Assembly (NCBI GenBank): GCA_036852015.1
Contig: JAANDG010000262.1
Span: 1-64,000, forward strand
Reading direction: 5' to 3'
DNA from: Pelodera strongyloides
Lineage: Eukaryota; Nematoda; Chromadorea; Rhabditida; Rhabditidae
DNA: 64,000 nucleotides
In this document: positions 37,751 through 48,162 of the stretch, piece after piece
Position numbering within the stretch: the stretch's first letter is position 1
Layout of the letters: each line of letters starts with the position of its first letter
Position numbers and translations under genes: made by a program
The notes under the pieces: model-generated
What the model was told of the DNA's origin: nothing
Databases searched by the model: none
The model's input: only the letters and a program-made list of their open reading frames with translations

Positions 37751-37834
37751 AAACTTGCACAGGAATCGAACCTGCGGATTTAAAACCATCGCCAGATTGT
37801 GAGCCCAACGCTCTGCCTGCTGCGCTATAAGGTA
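37751..37834 (-). tRNA. tRNA-like sequence with long variable region, anticodon-position CAC
   Basis: Minus strand: A box TAGCGCAGCAGG, GCAGAGCG, anticodon loop CTCACAA with a wobble-rich stem, a long region CGATGGTTTTAAATC that can form a 3-bp variable arm, then T arm GCAGG-TTCGATT-CCTGT. The acceptor ends pair poorly. It shares the D-arm and anticodon-stem sequence (AGAGCGTTGG) with 7491-7572, so both may come from one tRNA-derived family. Confidence 0.45.
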
Positions 37835-38444
37835 CTTCCTCTGTCCACCGCTGTCTTGCGACTAATGGTTGCACCCCGCCCCCTTCTCTCTTTGCCGAGT
37901 AACTCCACTCGTCTTGGTCGCTCCAAAAGTTGGCAGGAAAAAAGTGAATTTGCTCATTTTCACGGATTTCTCTAAATTATATGTCAATCGATAGTGTTTT
38001 TGAAGCCGAGAAAGAATATGATAGTAGTGCTGCTCGTAATTCTCAAACGGAGCAGTTATTACATATGAAAATGATTGGGCAAAATCTTCGAGGATTAGAG
38101 ATAATAGGATGAAATCTTACAGTTCCGATGTCCTAGGGGTCTGAAAAGTAGCTTTTTCTTAACTCAAAGTTTACTCGTGCCCTAATTTGTCTATGTAACG
38201 TATATTAACTATTGTGGAAGCACGCAAATGATTGCTACTTTCACTCCTCAGAAAATCTGAACCAAAAGTTTAATCTGTTATAAAACACTAAAAATGGAAA
38301 AGTAGCGAAGATTGAACTAGGTCTATTTATTCACTTTTCGAAGCTCTTTCCAATGAACTTAATAACACGTTGAAATTTGCAAGGGTTTAGCAGTAAATTG
38401 GTTACGATAACCAGGACTGCTTATCGTCAAGAAATTATTAGCTC

Positions 38445-38496
38445 TTCGCGCGAAATTTCTGTTCGCGCGAAGCGAAACCCAGCAACTTCGCGCGAA
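38445..38496. repeat. Three copies of palindrome TTCGCGCGAA
   Basis: The 10-bp palindrome TTCGCGCGAA occurs at 38445, 38462 and 38487, with a further TTCGCGCGCGCA at 38527. The outer copies are flanked as CTCTTCGCG and CGCGAAGAG, giving a larger inverted repeat. Confidence 0.8.
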
Positions 38497-39136
38497 GAGG
38501 CGTCTTCTCCTTACACGATAAGAGGCAGTTCGCGCGCGCACTTCTCTCTTTCGTGACCCGCTTATCACGATAAAATTTTGACCACTTATCGAGAATGCAA
38601 GGCTCTAGTTTGTTGTACTTATCGAGAAATTGGTCATCCGGAGCAAGTCGTAGTCTACTCTTTTCTGACCTTATCTGGCTAGCAATTTCCAGAAGTGAAT
38701 ATCCAGAGAGTCACCTTTTATTAGAACATTTTTATTATAACCCTTAATATTATAAGAATAAGCATTCCGAATCACATTCTAAACCTTATGTTATGGACAT
38801 CATAAAGCGCCAACCGGAAACCACGTGGTTTGAACAGTTCCTATGGGCGAATATGCGGCTTGATCATGTTTTAGACCGAAACCATTCTACACTTTAGAAG
38901 TCTAAAAACTATATTTTAGTGTCTAGATATAGGGCAGAATTGAGAGTGAATAGCTCGACAGCCGGTACGAGGGATAACTTTTCCTGAAGAGAGTCAGAAC
39001 ATCAGAACAGTTGTTTAAATATAAAGAGTGAATTTCAAAAACTCAATCTTTGCAGAATTAATTTTTTTTCACGTTGCAAAGGACTATCGGATCAAAAATC
39101 CAACGATGAACTTATTGAATAAAAAATTTCAAAGTG

Positions 39137-39290
39137 TTTAGAGCGGTAAGACAAGTGGTTTCTAAACGCAAAGCATGTTCCCTGTCATACCGCTTTAACC
39201 TTCCGTCACACAACATGGGCACAGAAATTTGCATTTAATAATGGGAGAGTAATTTTTGAACCACGTGTCATACCGCTTCAAACTAGCTGT
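39137..39290. mobile_element. Miniature element(s), subfamily C, possibly nested
   Basis: Termini AGAGCGGTAAGACAAGTGG and CCACGTGTCATACCGCTT face each other. A second internal CTGTCATACCGCTTTAA near 39182-39198 suggests either a short complete element nested in, or abutting, another. Confidence 0.55.
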
Positions 39291-39802
39291 TGAAGCTAGC
39301 GAAGAATATGTCAGATTAATTGTGACATACAGCTTCTGTTACAGGCGACTAGGTGACAAATGTGACAAATTACACAAATGATTGAGGACAGTCGATTGTA
39401 CTGTAGAAAAGACAGTTGTTCTGTTTTATTTATAAGAGTCACCACTGAATTGGAACCATTTTGTCATTGAAACACAATAAAAGCGATCCTAAAGCCCCAT
39501 AGCCTAAGTATTACCATTTTTCTGTGACGGGAGTAACGGGAAAATCCGGTTTGATACAGGAATACGAGATTCAGAATCACTTCTTACGGGGGCTGACCCT
39601 TTAAAGGAAGCATTTATAATAGGTGATATCAGATGGCCCTTTCTCTACTGGGTGAAGACGAAGACGTGAAAATACTAAAGTACTGCCCCCATCCTTTCGT
39701 ATTAGTTTTCCGGTTTCCGGGGTTCGAATATGAAGGATTCTTATCTTACTTGCCAACCTTTTAGTATGTCTATCGATAATAATAAGCAAACAATAGCAAT
39801 GA

Positions 39803-39868
39803 TCGCTATCAGGAACCGTACCCACTACATCAACATCGCTATCAGGAACCGTACCCACTACATCTCGT
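39803..39868. repeat. 33-bp tandem duplication
   Basis: ATCGCTATCAGGAACCGTACC and CACTACATC are repeated twice in tandem. On the minus strand the adjacent GCCCGGTGGCCGAGTGGTTAA (39886-39906) resembles a class II tRNA 5' half, so the duplication may lie in a tRNA-derived repeat. Confidence 0.6.
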
Positions 39869-40370
39869 TCGGTAATCGCGACAGTTAACCACTCGGCCAC
39901 CGGGCGACAGTTCTCCCAATCTAGTATGGTCGATCTATTCGGTATTGCGCAAACCGACCGGGGATAGCTGTCGGAGGGGCAATAAACCCGGGTATTATTC
40001 TAACATTCTAACTCGTATTCTGGCAATGAACTCCCAGTGTTATGCAATCGTTTACAGGCTGGGCGACACATAGCAATGGTTAACTTGGCAAAAGAGTTTG
40101 AATACGTTTTGAAATATCAGTTCAAGGGGTCGGGGGTCCTAAGTAGGTGTTTAGTCCACGGCCAGGGAAAATGGAGATTCAAAATTCTTACTAATTATAA
40201 CTCAAACACAAACTGTTATAGAACGCAAAGTTTAACGCGAATAAAAAAAATATGTACCTATTCCAGAAATATTAATTAACCAGACGGCTATCGCCGCCTG
40301 AGGCGACTTTCCAATATTGCACAGCTGACTCCACAAAAATGGGCATACTTATATGAAAACTCTGAAAAGT

Positions 40371-40459
40371 ATTGCCGTGGACGATCGTACAAAATTAGCA
40401 TAGGATACATAGTATTTGCTTATCATATGCAAATTTTCCAATGGGGCTAGCATTTCGCT
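40371..40459. mobile_element. Half copy of palindromic element, subfamily B
   Basis: It matches one arm of the 3894-4056 palindrome from the centre (TTGCCGTGGACGATCGTAC) to the terminus CTAGCATTTCGCT followed by TTAA. The other arm is missing. Confidence 0.8.
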
Positions 40460-41899
40460 TTAAGCTACTGAGAATCACATTGCTTATTTTGGAGTTGCGA
40501 AAAGTTGGACTGCTTATACCAAATCTTTGAAACGTATTATGGATTTCGTTTCCGACATTGTGACAAAAAAAACTTTCTCCTTTAAGATTGCAAGATATGT
40601 TTCAACTTATTTGTAAAGTGCAGTTCAATGTAGCTAGATACTTCGCAACTGACCCACTTTCTCACGTCCCTATGCAATAAAATAGACGCATTTATTTATG
40701 AAAACGCAGTCACTCTAGCCAAAATCTAATTTTTGGCCTTGAAACTTTAACACTTTAACATTTGCAAACTTTTCCAAGATACCCGGTAATTAGTCGGCTA
40801 ATTATGTGCCAATGTCCTTGAATGTGTCACCTCTGCCGGCCCGCGTCCTCTGCTTCGCCCGCCAACCGGGGAGCGGCCCGCGAGCGTGCCCGAGCTAATC
40901 GTTTGTGTATCTACTGGCCCGGTCGGATTGTACTAATCCAGCGGATCTACTCGAGTAATCAGAGCAATTGAGTGACTTCTGATGACCTCGGCGCCTTTTC
41001 TATTTGTTGTCACAACTACCGTAATCGCAAAGACAACCAAACAAACAAACAAACGGAAATTGTTAAAAGGGAAACCGAATGATCAGATTAGCACAAATAG
41101 ATAAGGGGAGATTTGAGAAGGAACGGAAGTGTTCGTAGTTCGAAGTAGAAGTAGTGAGGGAGACGGCGTAAATTTGATACATATATATCTACATAAAAGT
41201 CGCTGAATTTCCAAACCCTGTGTGGGTGGATTCGAACTACATACATACAGCAATAAGTACTATTTCGTCGTGCATCCCTATAACATGAGTATTATTGAAT
41301 AACATGAGTAACATGAGTATAACGTGCATCCCTATAACATGAGCATCTGAAAATTTGATTCCCGCTTGAGTTTTCTATGTGTCGAAAGCCATGTTCAGTA
41401 TACTTGTTTATTTTGGCACGAATGCGGTGGGCGTATGTGGCTTGAGTGTATTTAGAACATAAAACATGAAAATCTTTGTTAATATCGATTGGCTTTGCAC
41501 CTCTATCTTTAAGTATCTTTTTCCCATAGTTGGCGGGTTGGCGCCTTGTCCGTTGGGTCTCGAGTGGAAGTTGAAGAGTACTGTAAACACGGGCGGCTCC
41601 TATCACGAATTATCGACCTATCACCGAGATAGTGTGTGATGTGAGAGGGATAAAGATAATCAATGTCAACATCAAAATATACAAGATTAGATCAGGAAAT
41701 AGTGTGCGGATCGGAGAGATTCAGACATTATCGAGCAATCATATGTGGGTTGCATCCGATGAGTGTTTGAGGAAACGATTCACACAGAAGATATCCGATG
41801 ATAAGTACCGATACAGTACATCCACCCGCGGGATGGAGCAAGCTTTAGAACTTGTAAAAGGGGGACCAATCTAAAGTAAAGGTGTATGAATGTTTTTTG

Positions 41900-42056
41900 A
41901 TGCGGTTTTTGAAACGCATCGTGGACAACTGAATTCTTACGTATTTATTTACTCTAATTTAGCTCGATTTATTATTCAAATTTATGTTCACTTGCATACG
42001 CTGCATAAGAATGCTGGTCTACTCGATGTGTTTCAAAAACTGGCCGGTATTTCGCT
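41900..42056. mobile_element. Miniature element, subfamily A
   Basis: The right end TTTCAAAAACTGGCCGG then TATTTCGCT is followed by TTAA. The left arm starts within GCGGTTTTTGAAACGCATCG and has lost its terminal bases. The interior keeps CTGCATAAGAATGC as in other copies. Confidence 0.75.
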
Positions 42057-43885
42057 TTAAATTCGTGTACGTAATACGATACGTCATGATGAAACACCAT
42101 TGCTGATTTCGTTCAGTGTTCCAAAAAACGCAAGTCTTTTCCCCCCATTACACTTGTTTAACATGTGCTTTCACATGTAATTTAATACTTTGACAGGGCG
42201 AACATCAATCCATCTCCATATTTTATAAACATCAACTCGGCTACCATACGGTGCACGGACTTGTAAATATCGTCGATAGTTTACAAATGGACGTTGACAG
42301 TCTCCAAATCACACAAATACAACGCACAGGGAATAAACAACCAAGGGAACATATGCTTTTCACTGAAAAAGAGGGAGAGGGGTTTTACAAAAAGCATATC
42401 TGAGTTCACTGACGAAACTAGTTTGGTTCGCGGCGGAAAAATGTCCGGGCGAGTGCTCTTACTACTCTTTCGCGAAAACTGGGCGAAGATTGGGCGAAAA
42501 CGCCGCGCACTCTTTTTATCCGTTTGTGCATAGATTTTCACATTTTCGTCCAGTCGGTGCGCCGCCCTTTCGCCGCGCGTGCCAGGCGAGGGTCTGGCGA
42601 AGACTGAGCCAAGTGCGCGGCGAAACCTGGGCGAACCAGCTTTTTTCGAAGTGCACCATCAAAGTTTCGAGTTGTTTGGGTTCCCGTTATGCAAAGAGCT
42701 TATTTCGAAGATCGGCTAAAACACCCAAAAATGTCTCATGCCAAAAGGAAATAAAAGGAAATAACCCACCTTCCTTTTTATCATAATTCGAACTCACTAC
42801 AAGATTTTCCACTTTCTTTTAGTTTGTTCTTTGATTTCGGTTTCCAGCAGCTTGTCCTCTCTTTTCACATATTCGTATTTGTGTTGGCGGCTCCATGGAG
42901 ATTTCTAAGGCAAAATAATGGTTGTCTGGAGAGATTGCTTTGAATTTCGGGAAAAGGAGAGAGATAAAGAATACTGAAGAGATATAGAGAAGAAAAGGTG
43001 GAAATATGGAATAATCAACTATAATGGGAACTCGAGGGCAGACAGAGAAAGAAGTCGGAATCCAGAGCGTTTTGAACCCTTCTAGTGTAGGCTGATTTTC
43101 AACATTCGGAATATTTCACTGAAGCGTTTTCATGATACTTTTTTCACAAAGCATTACATTTAAAATGAACCAAAACGGCATGTTTCGCAGAATCAACAAA
43201 TAAGCTAATAAGCAAGCACCATTGTTTTGTAGATCCGCTTATAGTGATGTTCGCTGGAAAAAAAACTCAAAAGCTTTATAATAAAAGTAAAGACTTGGAT
43301 TCATGGCGAGTTGCTGATGACAAATTAGTCGAGTTCCTGGTAGTAGTGTCAAGATCTCCGGATGCATATTAAATCACTGTTCTGTATGGAAGTTATTTTT
43401 TGATCTAATGCCTTTTGCTCGCTCACTCTTATGGCCCTTATGGGATTTCCAAGTATGCTGCAAAATTATAGCATTTTGGAACTACACGAGAACTTTTTTT
43501 TTAAATTTTTCATATTATATATGCAGGTTTCGTGCAGAAATACTGTAGTATTAACAAAATCACACCGAATTTTTGGAAACTCATTTATCGAAATTCTTTT
43601 TCATGGGCTATCATTTACACATTGTTTTAAGCTGTTTAATTAATTATCAGCTCTCAGATGTCATATAGATCGAAGAGCCAGCCACCATTACGTACCGTCG
43701 ACGAGGTCAGAAATTAAACTTTTACTTTTATTTATTTGTGCATCCTACCCGTTTCGAGTATATGTTTCAAATACTCGATTTACATTCAACAAAGAAATAA
43801 TTGCTCATTATGACGTCAGAACAGCTTGAAGTTTACGCGCGAACATTTATTTTGTTATGATCGAAATATGAGCGCACACTGACGT

Positions 43886-44018
43886 AACTTGGCGTGCAAG
43901 CCGCGCGAGAACAGCGTGCAAAGTGCATTTGGTAGCGTGGTGGCGTGCAAAATGCACGCGGAATGGGACTGGCGTGCAATTTTCCGCCGATCTCACTACA
44001 CCGCTTGCACGCCAAGTT
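43886..44018. mobile_element. Inverted-repeat element with GCGTGCAA words
   Basis: The 5' arm AACTTGGCGTGCAAG is exactly inverted at the 3' end as CTTGCACGCCAAGTT. The interior repeats GCGTGCAA four times (near 43914, 43948 and 43972 and in the arms). It is 133 bp, GC-rich and non-coding. Confidence 0.65.
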
Positions 44019-44101
44019 TCTCATTGTAGACGGACTACGACGAGACATACAAATACATACAGATGTAAATTTGAAGGATGTTGGAAAGTTATTGGGACTT
44101 C

Positions 44102-44168
44102 TTAGTAGCGCAGTGGTTTACTTTTGGTCGGCAATATGAAGACCGGGGTTAGATTCCTACCCGTTCCA
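44102..44168 (+). tRNA. tRNA-like sequence
   Basis: TAGTAGCGCAGTGGTTTAC is A-box-like and GGGGTTAGATTCCTACCC is a good T-arm/B-box, at tRNA spacing. The acceptor and anticodon stems are weak. It is probably a tRNA-derived relic. Confidence 0.4.
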
Positions 44169-44391
44169 ATTTCACACTCCGGAAAAATTTACGTTTCTCA
44201 CTGGGTTATAACTTCAGACAGCGATATCAGAAAGAGAGGCTTCCCCGGAACTTTTATTCCCAAAAAGAAAGAAAAAATTACGAAGAAAATCACAAAAGAG
44301 AATTGTGAGCCCGTTCATCGCGAGTCGAGAGCCGTGGAATCCAGGTAATAGTGAAGATTTAAAGGGGTGACGTCAACTCAAATGATCTTAA

Positions 44392-44510
44392 AGCGAGATA
44401 CCGGCCGGTTTTTGAAAAGCATCGAGGACACCAGTGACCAGTAACTTAGCATAAATACGTAAGAATTCAGGTGTCCACGACGAGTTTCAAAAACCGGCCG
44501 GCATTTCGCT
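44392..44510. mobile_element. TTAA-flanked miniature element, subfamily A
   Basis: TTAA on both sides, arms AGCGAGATACCGGCCGG and CCGGCCGGCATTTCGCT. It ends 71 bases upstream of the first visible exon of the modular-repeat gene. Confidence 0.85.
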
Positions 44511-44581
44511 TTAAAATCGTTCTTCATACCTGGGATTCCCTAAGCCTTGGTTCGACTGTTTCGACTAATTTTACTTTTCAG

Positions 44582-47312
44582 ACACCACACTCGAAGGATA
44601 CGACAACGTGGAAGAGAATGGAAAATACAAGAAAAGAGGAATCACTCCAGTTATGAAGAAAGATATTAAAAAGGAGCAGGCGGGCATTATAACAACTCTT
44701 TATTTTGTGCAAAAGGCCAGAACCGAAGAACTGATAGCATGAAGTAGGAGGTTGTATTCGAGTTTTGCTTGCACTGCCATTTTAGGGTACTGTATAGGAT
44801 TTATTTGGAGAGCGATGGAAAAGTCGCCAAATTAAAGAAACTTTTATCTGTATTTCTAGGAAGAATTGAACCAATCATGGATGTCCAGCCTTCGGCCCGA
44901 ATTGGCCGATAGACCCACTTGGAATAATGGTGAATGAAGTATAATACGTTGCAAAGAACCATCTCGAATATTTCTTGACAAAAGCTGATTGGCTTCTTCA
45001 TAGCTCTGCCATACCCTTTGTGCAATGTCAATTTTGTCCGGATTAAAGTTAGATAAAAGTACGTAGGTAAGGCAAGTAAAGGAAAAATACAATTAGAATA
45101 TATTACGATTTGTCTTCCAGATACGTCAGTAGAAGGATACGATAACGTGGATGAGTTTGGAAAGATCAAAAGAAGAGGAGTGACTCCAGTTATGAAGAAA
45201 GACTCCAAGAAAGAGCAGGTTAGGAGACTATTTATTTGGATCTTCCAATTTCCAGTTTGTCAAAGGTTTGAAAGATAGTCCCCGCTCGTTGTATACCACG
45301 TAATGCAAGTTTATTAACAATTGAGGATGAGCTGAACCACTCTTGGATGTCCAGTCTTCGGCCGGAATTGGCAGACAGGCCAGAGTGGAATAATGGTAAG
45401 CTTTAGAGAACTTACACTTTCATATACGTAACTCTTTATTCGATTAATAAAATATAACACGCACACAGTGACGAGGAAAATTAGGCTCGACGTAAATTCA
45501 ATGCGCTCAAAATCACCGGACTGGACGCATGTTGTGTGATATGCAACAATATAATATGTACAACTAACATGCCCATTTCCAGATACAGTAGTAAATACAG
45601 ATGAGGAAAAAGTAGACGAATTTGGAAAGATTAAACGCCGAGGAACCACTCCAGTAATGAAAAAGGACGCAAAGAAGGAGCAGGTTCGTAAATGTCTTCA
45701 TTCATTAGCATTTAATATTTATTAATTAACTATTACTAGTCATTTGGGATAGTAGCATGTAGAATGTGAAATCAAATAAGTGCGAATTAGAACTTTGTAG
45801 GAACAACTAAATGAATCCTGGATGTCCACCCTTCGTTCAGAGGTTTCCGACAGGCCAGCATGGAATAATGGTAAGATTCTTAAGATTATTACTGGTCTAC
45901 TGTAAATCTACTTTACTTTCCAGCGAAATACCGGCCGGTTTTTGAAACGCACTGTGGACAGCTGAATTCTTACGTATTTAAGCATAGTTGCTCGAATTTA
46001 GCTCGAGTTTTTATTCTAATTTATGTTCATTTGCATAAGAATGCGGTTATATTCGATGTGGTTGAAAAACCGGACGGTATTTCTCTTGATCTACCAGTTC
46101 CAAGAGGTGAGCGATTGACAATCCCGTACTCAAACATTGATTTGTCAACTTTTTCTACCTTTTTCAGATACATCCCTTGACGGTTATGAGAACGTTGACG
46201 ATAATGGCAAGATTAAACATCGAGGAGTTACACCCGCTGTGAAGAGAGATAACAAAAAAGAGCAGGTACGCATGTCTAGAAATAAATTAACGTCATATAT
46301 GAAAAAGTTTTTTTTTCAACCAGTAGTTTCTCACATGTAAGTTCTCCATCAAGTTGTTGTGATGGTTAAATTGTTGACGTGCCCCTGACCTAATTGTAAG
46401 ACTGGGCATATACTAGATTGCATAAAACACTAAATTCAAGAAGAATTAATTATGTCTGACTACGGTAGCTCGTCGGAAGTTCCCTCTTCTCTTTTTATTA
46501 CAAGATATTAAATCAAACAATAACAGGAAGAACTAAATGATACATGGATGTCGAGTCTTCGTGGAGAGTTGGCTGATAGAGCACCCTGGGATAATGGTGA
46601 GCACATAATTTTTAAACCCAACGAATACAAATGAAGACACAATACTTGCGACTTCACTTAACTATAATACTCCTTACCCTAGTACCAAAACTAATGGCTG
46701 ATGACTTCTTACTGTAATACTGAAAACCAATTTACCCGATTACCGTATACAACATAACTATGTTTCCGTTCTTTTAATAAAGTGTACCTCGGCCACTTAC
46801 CTAAAAAAACATACTCATAAAGCACCCAATATAGTATACCATTTTAATTTGTGAGATAACGCTAATTGATGCCAACTAAAAAACGACCATAGTTCTGCCT
46901 TTTCCACAATCTTATATTTAGTTTGATAGTTACGCGCTCACAAGGGTAAACAAAAACGTATTTTCCAACAAAGAGCGTAAACTTTCTCATAATCAATATC
47001 ATTCTAGACACCTCATTAGACGGATACGAAAACGTGGATGAAAATGGACGAATTCGCTCAAAACTTCTTCTTGTACCACCCAGAAGAAACCAGAAACAAC
47101 AGGTACCCAGCTAGTGAAACCATTCTGACTGAGCCTCCGAGCCTGGGATGCCGCTCCGAACCATACCCTTCTATAAAAAAATATCTACCGTGCTTCCCAT
47201 ACCACGAAGAAAATGTAAGACATATCCTTTTCCTACGCTTCAAAAATTTTCAATTATTTTTCAGGAAGAACTCAATGAAAAATGGATGTCCAGTTTGAGA
47301 AGTTTCGATTGA
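44582..47312 (+). CDS. Modular-repeat protein, five two-exon modules (5' end not found)
   Basis: Family not recognised. Ten exons join in frame: 44582-44679, 44860-44929, 45121-45218, 45326-45395, 45583-45683, 45801-45870, 46168-46265, 46527-46596, 47008-47102, 47265-47312. They alternate between an alpha exon of about 98 nt (GYDNVDE..., GKIKRRGVTPVMKKD, KKEQ) and a beta exon of 70 nt (ELNxSWMSSLRPELADRP, WNN). Each alpha exon is entered in phase 1 and left in phase 0, so modules can be added without frame loss. About 269 residues are visible, hydrophilic and Lys/Glu-rich, with no signal peptide or membrane segment. The fifth module is degenerate and ends ...SLRSFD before TGA. A poly(A) signal is at 47376-47381. 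Exon 1 lacks a start and has a GC rather than GT donor. The repeats could be protein-binding or cytoskeletal modules, but this is a guess. Confidence 0.82.
45922..46086. mobile_element. Miniature element, subfamily A, in modular-repeat gene intron
   Basis: AGCGAAATACCGGCCGG and TTTTTGAAACGC on the left, GAAAAACCGGACGG and TATTTCTCT on the right. TTAA is lost at both ends. It lies in the intron between the third beta exon and the fourth alpha exon. Confidence 0.75.
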
Positions 47313-47375
47313 ACAAACGAACGAACATTTAATTCGAAACCAAAATCTGTCACCAAATTCTCACAAAAAGCCAGA

Positions 47376-47381
47376 AATAAA
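47376..47381 (+). terminator. Poly(A) signal of modular-repeat gene
   Basis: AATAAA occurs 64 bases after the TGA stop, a short nematode-like 3' UTR. It supports 47312 as the true end of the gene. Confidence 0.7.
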
Positions 47382-47927
47382 GTTATTTTCGGTTATCCAA
47401 TGTTCTTGAATCAAACCACTAGTTTTCCACACACAATAACAAAAACACATTAATTACAACATTTACTACCATGAATATGCAATTATACACATAAAATCGT
47501 TTACAAGGTCAGATAATTACAGGAAAATGAAAAATCGGAAACATGGAGCACAACATACAGTAAACAGCCTTACAATTAAAAAAGGATCAAATTGCTAAAA
47601 GAAAAGATGAGACCATCAAAATAAACCTGTTTCAATAAAAAAAGTCGGAAATACAAAAAAATTCAACCAACATGTCAAATCAAAGAATAGGAAACATGAA
47701 ACCTTCAAGCAGAATGCCAGTGAAAATTAGAAAATTACTGCAATCGATCCAGAAAAAAATAAAAAATAAAGCTAACAAAAATATTTAAAAAACTGTTTCG
47801 CATTGGTCACACTAAGACTCGTAGTAACTTATTTTTCTTCCGTTCCAGCCTGAAATTGAACATTGAAAAACTAATTCGAATACTAATTTATTATCGTTTC
47901 ATTAATTCATTATCAGCTAAAACGGTA

Positions 47928-48094
47928 TAACATCCGGTTTTTGAAACGTATGTCAGACAACTGCATTTCTATGTATTTGAGAGCCAAAGAAGGGTCGAAT
48001 TCGGGTTGAATTTTTATATGATAATCATACTGCATGTAATACATAGGAATGCAGTTATTCAACATACGCCTAAAGGCCGGCTACCGTTTTGAGA
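47928..48094. mobile_element. Miniature element, degenerate, between convergent genes
   Basis: AAAACGGTATAACATCCGG with TTTTTGAAACG at the left and AACATACGCCTAAAGGCCGG with CTACCGTTTT at the right. It is related to the GGTATAACA subfamily with changed outermost bases. It sits between the 3' ends of the modular-repeat (+) and ERH (-) genes. Confidence 0.65.
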
Positions 48095-48162
48095 CCAAAA
48101 ACATTTGAAACGTGGCTCCTATACTTGGTGTGCCTTATTAATTAAAAAAAGGTATTCACTAT

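Larger units (their letters stand above)
35396..44580. other. Intergenic block between the Iroquois and modular-repeat genes
   Basis: No supported gene. It contains the 36.6/37.4-kb duplicated segment with a nested insertion, a tRNA-like sequence at 37751, a triple TTCGCGCGAA cluster at 38445-38496, TTAA-type elements at 39137, 40371, 41900 and 44392, a 33-bp tandem duplication near 39803-39868, a GCGAA-rich patch at 42430-42625, and an inverted-repeat element at 43886-44018. Upstream exons of the modular-repeat gene may lie here, but I could not identify them. Confidence 0.5.

Noticed and set aside
39886..39906. GCCCGGTGGCCGAGTGGTTAA on the minus strand as a tRNA-Ser gene
   Set aside because: Only the 5' half is tRNA-like. 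The expected T arm is replaced by a 33-bp tandem duplication.
41632..41874. 80-codon plus-strand frame
   Set aside because: It looks protein-like in composition, but no splice partners, poly(A) signal or family resemblance were found, and it ends at a miniature transposon.
44217..44345. Possible upstream exon of the modular-repeat gene (IRKRGFPGTFIPKKK...)
   Set aside because: It has acceptor and donor-like ends and a vague resemblance to KRRGVTPVMKKD, but its exit phase does not fit the next exon, and the intervening 237 bases are mostly a miniature transposon.
44860..44929. SLRPELADRP read as an actin-binding RPEL motif
   Set aside because: RPEL motifs need RPxxxEL followed by a hydrophobic helix. 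Here the letters RPEL are contiguous and the rest does not fit.
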